From an uncultured Cloacibacillus sp. (GTDB taxonomy: Bacteria > Synergistota > Synergistia > Synergistales > Synergistaceae), in NCBI GenBank assembly GCA_934511335.1, contig CAKSWL010000136.1:1-6299 (forward strand): 6,299 nucleotides of DNA, given 5' to 3'. The translations under genes were made by a program, and so were the position numbers. The notes below the pieces were generated by a model. That model ran no database searches. It had not been told where the DNA came from and saw only the letters and a program-made list of their open reading frames with translations. Shown here one piece after another: positions 1-5,308 of this stretch. The stretch's first letter is position 1; the number at the start of each line of letters is the position of its first letter.

Positions 1-283
1 AGACGAGATATCCAATATTGCCGCTGAACATCCCCAAACCGAAAAGATTCAGCGCCGCGGCGGCGAAGGCCGGGGCCGCAAGGCCGGCCGTCAGCCACCG
101 CGTGACCCCCGCGCAGTCGCAAAGAAGCATGACGTTATAGACGGGGAGCAGAAACCCCGCGAAAGAGCCGACGCGGAATTTATCCCCCAGCCGGTACATG
201 ACATAGGCAGAGAACAGGTAAAAACCAAATGTCGCCGCAAGCGCCGCCAGCAGCGCGAAAGCTCCAAAAAATATCGTAAACAC
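1..283 (-). CDS. Small multi-pass membrane protein, N-terminal part (DUF5684-like), cut by the window edge
   Basis: I read this frame directly from the reverse strand. It begins with GTG at 281-283 and stays open for 94 codons to the left edge, so the C-terminus is missing. The GTG shares a base with the TAG stop of the preceding UPF0182 gene (TAGTG), and AGGAGAGG lies about 8 bases upstream, which suggests translational coupling. Residues 2-30 form a hydrophobic segment. A short basic stretch follows (RLGDKFRVGS, 31-40), then a second segment containing LLPVYNVMLLC (45-55), CAG at 57-59, and a third Ala-rich hydrophobic segment (64-86). The 'PVYN...LL' pattern after a helix and a short basic turn resembles DUF5684/DUF805-type small membrane proteins of unknown function. 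The family call is tentative; the reading frame and the membrane character are much firmer. Confidence 0.7.
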   Translation of the reverse strand, partial: MFTIFFGAFALLAALAATFGFYLFSAYVMYRLGDKFRVGSFAGFLLPVYNVMLLCDCAGVTRWLTAGLAAPAFAAAALNLFGLGMFSGNIGYLV

Positions 284-3102
284 TAATCCGCCCTCTCCTG
301 CATACGTCCCAACACTTCGCCGAGCATCTTTATCCTTTCGCCGTAGCCGGCCCAGTCGCCCCTCCGCAGCGCCTTCTGCGCGGCGTCATAAAGCGCCTGC
401 GCCTCCGCGGCGAGGGCCTTGACGCCTTCGCCGCCCGCAGCGACGGCGATTTCCTCCTTGGGCGGCGCGTATTCCTCTTCCGTGCCGGTCAAGCCTCTGA
501 TCCTCCGCCCCATCAGCTTTTCCAGCGCCCCGCCGAAGCTGTCGGCCCAGGCGACACGTCCGCCGGTCGAGACGATCACGCGCTTGAGCTCCGGCAGCTC
601 GCCCTTCTCCGCTTTGAGATAGAGCGGCTGCACATAAAGCAGCGACCTCCCGATCGGCACGACGAGCAGGTCGCCGCGTATCACATCCGAACCACGCTGG
701 CTCCAGAGCGACAGCTGCGCGGAGATATCCGGGTTCTGGTCTATGAGCGCCTCGACCTGTCCGGGGCCATAAATCAGCTTCTGCTTCGGGAACTGGTAGA
801 CGAGCAGCTCGCCGTACTTCTGCGGATCACAGCGCCCCGCCATCCAGCCGATCAGATTGTCACGCCCCAGCGGCATATAGGGGACGATGATCGCAAATTC
901 AGGAGACCTCTCGCCCCATAGCTTCATCGTCACATAATTGGGCTGGATACGGCGTTCGCGCCCCACAGGGGTGACCTCCCAGACATCTTCGCGGTTATAA
1001 TAGGTATTCGTGTCGGTCATGTGATAGGTGGTGTAGACCGCGCTCTGCATCTCGAATAAATCCTCCGGATAACGCATGTGCCGCCAGAGCTCTTCGGAAA
1101 TGCCGCTCTTCTCCTTGAAAAGCCCGGGGAATATCTTCATCCAGGTGCGGATGATCGGGTCCTGCCCGTCGACCACGTAAAACTCCATCTTTCCCGTATA
1201 GGCGTCGGCGACCCCCTTGACGCTGTTGCGCACATAATTCACGCCGCGGAAAAGAAAGAGCGAATCATCTTTCGTCTCAAAAGGCTTTGAATAGGGGTAG
1301 CGCTTGGACCAGGTGAAGGCGTCCTGCAGCCATTTGATGCGCCCGCCGATAAGCACCGGATAGGTATCCGCGTCATAGATGAGAAAGGGCGCGGCCTGTG
1401 CGAAGGCGCGGCGCACATTGCGGTTATAGAGCACGCGGCTCTCCTTGGAAAGCGCGCCCGTAAAAAGTATCTCAGAATCACGGAAACGCAGCGAGAAGAG
1501 TATCCGGCGCCACAGAGAGCCGATGGCGACCCCGCCCTCCTCCTGATAGACGGAACGGACATTTGCGTCCCCCATCGGATAATCGAACTCCTTCACATCG
1601 GTCTTGACAAGGACGTAAGAATAGGGCGCCGTGCCGAAATATACCTCCGGACGGGAAAGAGGGATGCCGGCCGTCGAGCGCACGGGAAGATCCTTCATGA
1701 AAAAATAAGGCATGCCGCCCGAGGCGATCTCATTCACGGGATTCATCACCACGCCGTAACCGTGCGTAAACTCAAGATGGGTGTTGACCCACGTCGGGTT
1801 CTGAAGCCTTGAGAGATCAAGCTCGCGGATGCCGAGTATCACCTGGCGGCTGCGCCCGTCGATCATATAGCGGTCGATATAGACGTCGTTAAAATCATAA
1901 TAGGTGCGTATCGCCTGCAGCTGGCGGTAGGTGCGCAGCAGCGGGGAATAATCCCATAGGCGGATGTTCCGCACCGTCTCGCCGTCCTCCGCGATCTCGT
2001 CGGCCGTCACCTCGGCCTCCGGCGTGAAGGCCACCGCGGTAACGCGGTCCAGCCCGAACGCGCGGCGCGTACAATCGAGATGATAGCCGAGATAGACCTT
2101 CTCCATCTCATACTCATTCGGCTTCACGCGGTACTGCTGGACGAGGGCGGGGACAAGGCCGCGCGCCGCCCAGCCGGCGACGATGAGCAGCCCGACGGCG
2201 GCCGCGGAAAACTTCCACATCGGGCGGAAACAATTGACACAGAGCAGAGCTGCGGCGGCGAACATCGCGAAAGCGAGGAGCGAAAGCGCCGGCAGCACCA
2301 CATGCGCGTCTGTATACCCCGCGCCGAACACCACGCCGGTCGGAGAAAAGAGCAGCTCATAACGGCCGACCCAGTAACCGGCGCCCCAGAGGACCAAAAT
2401 CAGCGCGCCGAGCAGCGTCAGATGCAGCCGCGCCGCCGGCGCCGCATAAAGACGGCCGGGGGCTGCGTTCACGGAGCGCGTCACAAAATAGACCGCCGCA
2501 GAACCGATCAGCGCAAGCGTCAGCACCCCCTGCGCCCAGAGCTGTAAAAATTTCAGGAAGGGCAGGCTGAACACATAAAAGCCGATATCGATGCCGAAAA
2601 GCGGATCGGCCTCGCCGAAAGGCGTGGGATTCATGAACTTGAGAAACTCGCACCACATCCCCATCGCGTTCAGCGCGCTTACGGCGGCGGCCAGCAGCGC
2701 CGCGCCAAAGATAAAAAGCCGCGCGCGGCGCGCCGCGCGCCCCTCCGCCCGCGCCCCGCGCCTCCAGGCGAGCTGCCAGTTCAGGGCGTAGATGGAAAAG
2801 CCCAAGAGCAGCGCCGCGGCAAAAAGCTCCCATCGAGCCCAAAAGCGCCGCCAAAAGACCGACTCGAAGCCCTGCGCCTCAAACCAGTAAAGATCCGTCA
2901 TAAAGGCGGCGAACCACGGCAAAAGGAACGCAAAGAAGAAAAAAAGCCCGCCCAGGACGAACCATGACTTCTTCACCCGCGGCGGCTCGCCGCCCCTCAT
3001 CCGCCCCTCGTCCTCCCAGCCGTCGCCGTTGTCGCCGCTTCCCGGCGTCCACTCGCGCCGCGGGCGGTTTGTCAGCATACGAAAAAAATCGTTTATATCC
3101 AT
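283..3102 (-). CDS. UPF0182 (COG1615) family integral membrane protein
   Basis: A complete protein of 939 residues, the usual size for this family of unknown function. After a charged, Gly/Asp/Arg-rich cytoplasmic tail (about 1-45), seven hydrophobic segments can be seen near 46-68, 93-110, 128-147, 185-207, 224-245, 268-289 and 297-315. A long, probably extracytoplasmic domain follows. Family-typical stretches include DPLFGIDIGFYVF (166-178), KPNE then TRRAFGLD (327-352), NIRLWDYSPLL (379-389), THLEFTHGYGVVMNPVNE (441-458) and, further on, GERSPEFAIIVPYMP. The last 70 or so residues hold an acidic linker and an Ala-rich, charged helix. The ATG start has AAGGGG 8 bases upstream. The stop overlaps the GTG of the next gene by one base, so the two probably form an operon. 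The family assignment is confident. The biochemical role is unknown, and I do not propose one. Confidence 0.95.
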   Translation of the reverse strand: MDINDFFRMLTNRPRREWTPGSGDNGDGWEDEGRMRGGEPPRVKKSWFVLGGLFFFFAFLLPWFAAFMTDLYWFEAQGFESVFWRRFWARWELFAAALLLGFSIYALNWQLAWRRGARAEGRAARRARLFIFGAALLAAAVSALNAMGMWCEFLKFMNPTPFGEADPLFGIDIGFYVFSLPFLKFLQLWAQGVLTLALIGSAAVYFVTRSVNAAPGRLYAAPAARLHLTLLGALILVLWGAGYWVGRYELLFSPTGVVFGAGYTDAHVVLPALSLLAFAMFAAAALLCVNCFRPMWKFSAAAVGLLIVAGWAARGLVPALVQQYRVKPNEYEMEKVYLGYHLDCTRRAFGLDRVTAVAFTPEAEVTADEIAEDGETVRNIRLWDYSPLLRTYRQLQAIRTYYDFNDVYIDRYMIDGRSRQVILGIRELDLSRLQNPTWVNTHLEFTHGYGVVMNPVNEIASGGMPYFFMKDLPVRSTAGIPLSRPEVYFGTAPYSYVLVKTDVKEFDYPMGDANVRSVYQEEGGVAIGSLWRRILFSLRFRDSEILFTGALSKESRVLYNRNVRRAFAQAAPFLIYDADTYPVLIGGRIKWLQDAFTWSKRYPYSKPFETKDDSLFLFRGVNYVRNSVKGVADAYTGKMEFYVVDGQDPIIRTWMKIFPGLFKEKSGISEELWRHMRYPEDLFEMQSAVYTTYHMTDTNTYYNREDVWEVTPVGRERRIQPNYVTMKLWGERSPEFAIIVPYMPLGRDNLIGWMAGRCDPQKYGELLVYQFPKQKLIYGPGQVEALIDQNPDISAQLSLWSQRGSDVIRGDLLVVPIGRSLLYVQPLYLKAEKGELPELKRVIVSTGGRVAWADSFGGALEKLMGRRIRGLTGTEEEYAPPKEEIAVAAGGEGVKALAAEAQALYDAAQKALRRGDWAGYGERIKMLGEVLGRMQERAD

Positions 3103-3136
3103 AAAAAGCGCCCCTTATATGCGAAAATGATCTTTT

Positions 3137-3142
3137 ATTATA
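3137..3142 (-). promoter_or_regulatory. Candidate -10 element for the UPF0182 operon
   Basis: On the minus strand this reads TATAAT, about 35 bases before the UPF0182 start codon. No good -35 hexamer lies at 16-18 bases; TGGACA sits upstream but 22 bases away, which is too far. This is the best candidate in the 133-base gap between the divergent genes, but it rests on the -10 alone. Confidence 0.35.
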
Positions 3143-3191
3143 TTCTTGACCAAATATCGGGCGATGTCCAGTGAAAAAAACAAAAATCCTC

Positions 3192-3197
3192 TATAAT
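3192..3197 (+). promoter_or_regulatory. Candidate -10 element for the ProX-type gene
   Basis: A perfect TATAAT lies about 38 bases before the ATG at 3236. The expected -35 region is poor: GTGAAA at 3171-3176 has a spacer of only 15. A TTGACC at 3146-3151 is too far upstream to pair with it. It is plausible from its position and -10 match only. Confidence 0.4.
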
Positions 3198-3220
3198 GAT
3201 GCGATAAAGCGTGAAATAAC

Positions 3221-3226
3221 AGGAGG
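3221..3226 (+). promoter_or_regulatory. Ribosome binding site of the ProX-type gene
   Basis: A perfect AGGAGG is followed by a 9-base spacer to the ATG at 3236. This fixes the start codon, which also gives the N-terminus expected for the family. Confidence 0.85.
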
Positions 3227-3235
3227 AACGAAAAA

Positions 3236-3727
3236 ATGCCGCTTACAAAAGAAGAGGTGCGCGCAAAGCTCACCGAAATGGGGATCACATACGAGGTCAT
3301 GGAACACGGCCCCGTTTATACCATCGACGAGATGAAAGAGATCGAGGGCATGAAAATAGAAGACGTCTGCAAAAACCTCTTCCTCCGCGACGAAAAGGGC
3401 AAACGCCACTTCCTCGTCGTGCTGGACGAGGCCAAAAGCGCCGACCTCAAGGCGATACGCGCGCAGATCGGCAGCACCCGCCTCAGCTTCGGCTCGGAGG
3501 AGCGCCTGACGGCCAACCTCGGACTGACCAAGGGCGCCGTCACGCCGCTCGGCGTGCTCAACGACTGCGCGAAAAACGTCGAAGTGCTCATCGACGAAGA
3601 CCTGCGGGACCGCCCGCGCCTCGGCGTCCATCCCTGCGACAACACGGAGACCCTCTGGATGTCGTTCGACAGCATAAAAAAAATCATTGAAGAACAGGGC
3701 TGCAGCCTAAAGTTTATAAAAATATAG
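3236..3727 (+). CDS. proX: ProX-type prolyl-tRNA editing protein (YbaK/aminoacyl-tRNA deacylase superfamily)
   Basis: A 163-residue single-domain protein, typical of stand-alone editing proteins related to the insertion domain of prolyl-tRNA synthetase. Characterised members (PrdX, ProXp-ala) act in the cytoplasm and hydrolyse alanine mischarged on tRNA(Pro), protecting proline codons. Visible family features are an N-terminal helix and EHGPVYTIDEM (23-33), the KNLFLRD strand with conserved Lys46 (46-52), RHFLVVL (57-63), RLSFGSEERL (82-91), the substrate-pocket loop GAVTPLGVLND (100-110), and HPCDNTET (132-139) with conserved His132 and Asn136. All expected motifs are present and nothing looks truncated. 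The gene is followed by a GC-rich hairpin and looks monocistronic. The superfamily is very secure and the ProX branch is strongly suggested. Ala-tRNA(Pro) as substrate is inferred from the family. Confidence 0.9.
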   Translation: MPLTKEEVRAKLTEMGITYEVMEHGPVYTIDEMKEIEGMKIEDVCKNLFLRDEKGKRHFLVVLDEAKSADLKAIRAQIGSTRLSFGSEERLTANLGLTKGAVTPLGVLNDCAKNVEVLIDEDLRDRPRLGVHPCDNTETLWMSFDSIKKIIEEQGCSLKFIKI

Positions 3728-3733
3728 CGCCGC

Positions 3734-3771
3734 AGCGGCGGGAGGGGCCGGCCCCGCCCCCTCCCGCCGCT
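3734..3771 (+). terminator. GC-rich hairpin after the ProX-type gene (possible terminator)
   Basis: The arms at 3734-3747 and 3758-3771 are perfectly complementary over 14 bp (left arm AGCGGCGGGAGGGG), with a 10-base loop. It starts 7 bases after the stop codon at 3727. No run of T follows the right arm on the plus strand (TTGATCACG), so it is not a standard intrinsic terminator. It may still end transcription with a factor or protect the 3' end of the mRNA. Confidence 0.55.
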
Positions 3772-3819
3772 TGATCACGCAAAGGACGCCATCGCCCTAT
3801 GATCTTTGCGCGTTTTTCC

Positions 3820-3847
3820 TTGACGTGATATATGTAACATTTATAAT
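3820..3847 (+). promoter_or_regulatory. Promoter of the Rrf2-family gene
   Basis: TTGACG (3820-3825), a 16-base spacer and TATAAT (3842-3847) make the best sigma-70-type promoter in the window. Transcription would begin near 3854, giving a leader of roughly 28 bases before the ATG at 3882. This position argues that upstream in-frame start codons (such as TTG at 3771) are not used, because they lie before the promoter. Confidence 0.75.
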
Positions 3848-3851
3848 TACA
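3833..3851. promoter_or_regulatory. Candidate operator: inverted repeat over the -10 box
   Basis: TGTAA (3833-3837) and TTACA (3847-3851) form a perfect 5-bp inverted repeat separated by 9 bases, and together they span the -10 hexamer of the Rrf2 gene. AT-rich dyads overlapping the gene's own promoter are common operators for Rrf2 regulators, many of which repress themselves. The arms are short, so chance occurrence in this AT-rich stretch cannot be excluded. Confidence 0.35.
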
Positions 3852-3881
3852 ATAGAACTTACGATGATCGAGGCGGTTTTC

Positions 3882-4313
3882 ATGACCGGAGAGTTTGCGA
3901 TAGCGGTACACGCCATCGTCTATTTGAATCATAAGCGCTCCTGCCTTTCGAGCGAAGAGCTGGCAAAAAACATCTGCACCAATCCGGCGCGCGTCCGGAT
4001 GGTGATGGGCGGGTTGAAAAAGGCGGGGATCATCCGCACGCGCGAGGGCGCGGCGGGCGGCTACGCCGTGCGGGAGGGCGCCTCCTCCATTTCTCTGCGC
4101 GAAGTGGCCGACGCCGTGGGGGCCTCCTTCGTCGGCAGCGCTTGGCGGCCGGGCGACTCGGACATGGAGTGCCTCGTCGCCTCCGGAATGGCCGGCGTGA
4201 TGGACGGCCTCTACGCGAAGATGGACGCCCTCTGCCGCGCCTGCCTCAACGACATCCGCATAAGCGACATTGAGGATATCATCTTCAGGCCGGGCGGCAA
4301 AGCTGTAAAATAG
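3882..4313 (+). CDS. Rrf2-family transcriptional regulator
   Basis: A 143-residue protein from the ATG at 3882, chosen because GAGGCGG lies just upstream, the promoter at 3820-3847 would exclude earlier starts, and MTGEFAIAVHAIVYL is the standard Rrf2 N-terminus. The winged helix-turn-helix spans about residues 3-65: SSEELAKNI (23-31), the recognition helix NPARVRMVMGGLKKAG (34-49), and the wing TREGAAGGYAV (53-63) with the family's typical GGY. A dimerisation helix follows from about 100. The cysteines are at 21, 32, 97, 118 and 121. IscR-type Fe-S sensors have three closely spaced cysteines between about 90 and 105, and that pattern is absent here. The layout is closer to YwnA-like members, and the signal sensed is unknown. 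A dyad over its own -10 box suggests self-regulation. No target gene is evident nearby. Confidence 0.9.
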   Translation: MTGEFAIAVHAIVYLNHKRSCLSSEELAKNICTNPARVRMVMGGLKKAGIIRTREGAAGGYAVREGASSISLREVADAVGASFVGSAWRPGDSDMECLVASGMAGVMDGLYAKMDALCRACLNDIRISDIEDIIFRPGGKAVK

Positions 4314-4342
4314 CCGCGGCGCCTCGCGCAAAGGCGCTGCGG
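4314..4342. terminator. Hairpin between convergent genes, possible bidirectional terminator
   Basis: The arms at 4314-4324 and 4332-4342 pair over 11 bp with one G-T wobble (CCGCGGCGCCT against AGGCGCTGCGG) around a 7-base loop. It fills the gap between the stop codons of the Rrf2 gene (4313) and the RNase H gene (4347). On the minus strand the hairpin is followed by CTATTTTAC, a short T-rich tail, so it is the better terminator for the RNase H transcript. The plus-strand tail is weak. Confidence 0.6.
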
Positions 4343-4346
4343 CATC

Positions 4347-4739
4347 TCACTTCGCCTTGTCGATCGCTTCGTTGGAAAGCTCGTCGGCGCGCCTGTTCTC
4401 TGCGCGCGGCACCCACTCATAGCTGACCTTGATGCCCTCGGAGAGGGCCCAGGCCTCCTGCGCAAGCGCGCGCAGATGCGGCAGATTTATCTTCCACTGC
4501 TTTGAAAGCTGGCAGACGACGAGCTTGCTGTCGCCGAAGACCTTCAGATCCTTCGCGCCGCGTTCTCTGGCGGCCGCGAGCAGCAGGATGGCGGCGTTGT
4601 ACTCGGCCTCGTTGTTGGTCTTTTTGCCCAGATAGCGCGCCGTCTCCCAGACGACGCCGCCCTCCTCGTCCATCAGGAGCGCTCCCGCCCCCGCCTCACC
4701 TGGATTGCCGCGCGAGGCGCCGTCGAAATATCCTATCAT
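4347..4739 (-). CDS. Ribonuclease HI family protein
   Basis: A 130-residue protein with the RNase H fold, predicted to cut the RNA strand of RNA-DNA hybrids in the cytoplasm. The four acidic metal-binding positions are visible: Asp6 in YFDGASRGNPG (4-14), Glu46 in TNNEAEYNA (41-49), Asp70 in FGDSKLV (68-74) and Asp119 in RRADELSN (116-123). They match D10, E48, D70 and D134 of Escherichia coli RNase HI. It is shorter than the E. coli enzyme (155 residues): the basic protrusion is missing, and the loop holding His124 in E. coli is replaced by VPRAENRRA. This resembles the archaeal/Sulfolobus-type and Bacillus YpdQ-like group, so a housekeeping rnhA label would be premature. AAGG sits only 4 bases before the ATG, with AGGGAG 12 bases away. 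It converges on the Rrf2 gene and diverges from the YbaK-type gene. Confidence 0.9.
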   Translation of the reverse strand: MIGYFDGASRGNPGEAGAGALLMDEEGGVVWETARYLGKKTNNEAEYNAAILLLAAARERGAKDLKVFGDSKLVVCQLSKQWKINLPHLRALAQEAWALSEGIKVSYEWVPRAENRRADELSNEAIDKAK

Positions 4740-4776
4740 TTTTCCTTACAACTCCCTGCGTCGTCGATTTTTGCGT

Positions 4777-4782
4777 TATACT
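4777..4782 (+). promoter_or_regulatory. Candidate -10 element for the ybaK-eamA operon
   Basis: TATACT lies about 40 bases before the ATG at 4823. The matching -35 region is poor (CCCTGC at a 17-base spacer). An alternative TATATG at 4790-4795 with TTTTTG at 4768-4773 is also possible. I could not choose firmly between them. Confidence 0.35.
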
Positions 4783-4787
4783 TTCCC

Positions 4788-4816
4788 ATTATATGCCACA
4801 GGACGACGGAGGTAAA
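4788..4816 (-). promoter_or_regulatory. Candidate promoter of the RNase HI-family gene
   Basis: Read on the minus strand, TTTACC (4816-4811), a 17-base spacer and TATAAT (4793-4788) precede the RNase H start by about 50 bases. The -35 box overlaps the Shine-Dalgarno sequence of the divergent YbaK-type gene, so the two transcripts would start within the same few dozen bases. Confidence 0.5.
4808..4813 (+). promoter_or_regulatory. Ribosome binding site of the YbaK-type gene
   Basis: GGAGGT is followed by a 9-base spacer to the ATG at 4823. It decides the start: the frame is open much further upstream (to 4502), but that part is antisense to the RNase H gene and does not resemble a protein family. 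Confidence 0.85.
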
Positions 4817-4822
4817 TCTATC

Positions 4823-5302
4823 ATGGCGGCTGTTAAAAAGACAAACGCGGTAAGGATGCTTGAGGGACTCAAAATATCCTTTGAACTTCTGGAATACGAG
4901 ATAGATGAAAAGGAGCTCTCTGCGGAAGACGCGGCGGCCAAAACGGGGATCGCAGAAGAGCGCACCTTCAAGACGCTTTGCTGCCGCGGCGACAAGACCG
5001 GCGTGCTCCTGGCCTGCGTTCCCGCGGGGCGCGAGCTGGACTTCAAGGCGCTTGCCGCGGCATCGGGCAACAAAAGCACCGAACTCGTACACCTAAAAGA
5101 GGTACAGGGGCTGACCGGCTACCTGCGCGGCGGCTGCTCCCCGCTCGGAGCGAAGAAAAAATATCCCGTCTTCATCGACGAATCGGCGCTCTCCTTCGAC
5201 TTCATCACCGTCAACGCCGGACACCGCGGACTGCTCTTCAAGATAGCGCCCGCCGACCTCGTGCGCGCCGCGGAGGCCAAAAGCGCGCCGATCGTCAGAT
5301 AG
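4823..5302 (+). CDS. ybaK: YbaK/EbsC-type Cys-tRNA(Pro) deacylase
   Basis: A 159-residue protein, the usual length for YbaK. In characterised members this cytoplasmic enzyme hydrolyses cysteine wrongly attached to tRNA(Pro) by prolyl-tRNA synthetase. It starts with KKTNAVRMLEGLKISFELLEY (5-25), the normal family opening, followed by AEDAAAKTGI (34-43) and RTFKTL with the conserved lysine Lys50 (47-52). VPAGRELDFKALAAASG (66-82) comes next, then the diagnostic GYLRGGCSPLGAKKK loop (99-113), FIDESAL (117-123) and GHRGLLFKIAPADL (133-146). No key residue seems missing. The EamA transporter gene begins 6 bases after the stop, so the two are probably co-transcribed. It is a different branch from the ProX-type gene at 3236, not a recent duplicate: the diagnostic loops differ clearly. 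The Cys-tRNA(Pro) activity is inferred from the family. Confidence 0.93.
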   Translation: MAAVKKTNAVRMLEGLKISFELLEYEIDEKELSAEDAAAKTGIAEERTFKTLCCRGDKTGVLLACVPAGRELDFKALAAASGNKSTELVHLKEVQGLTGYLRGGCSPLGAKKKYPVFIDESALSFDFITVNAGHRGLLFKIAPADLVRAAEAKSAPIVR

Positions 5303-5308
5303 CCCGTC

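Noticed and set aside
2080..2854. Long open frames on both strands inside the UPF0182 gene.
   Set aside because: They are Arg/Ala-rich shadows of a GC-rich coding region, with no family resemblance and no ribosome binding site.
3146..3174. TTGACC at 3146 as a -35 box for the ProX-type gene.
   Set aside because: At the proper spacing the -10 position reads CAGTGA, and the real TATAAT is 40 bases away.
3191..3687. Minus-strand open frames opposite the ProX-type gene.
   Set aside because: The plus-strand protein is unmistakable. The antisense frames show no recognisable motifs.
3771..3881. A longer Rrf2 protein starting at TTG 3771, or at ATG 3864.
   Set aside because: 3771 lies upstream of the promoter and overlaps the hairpin. 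3864 has no Shine-Dalgarno. The ATG at 3882 gives the standard family start.
4502..4822. A 107-codon in-frame extension upstream of the YbaK-type protein.
   Set aside because: It is antisense to the RNase H gene, Arg/Pro-rich and family-less, while the ATG at 4823 has a strong Shine-Dalgarno and gives the normal YbaK N-terminus.
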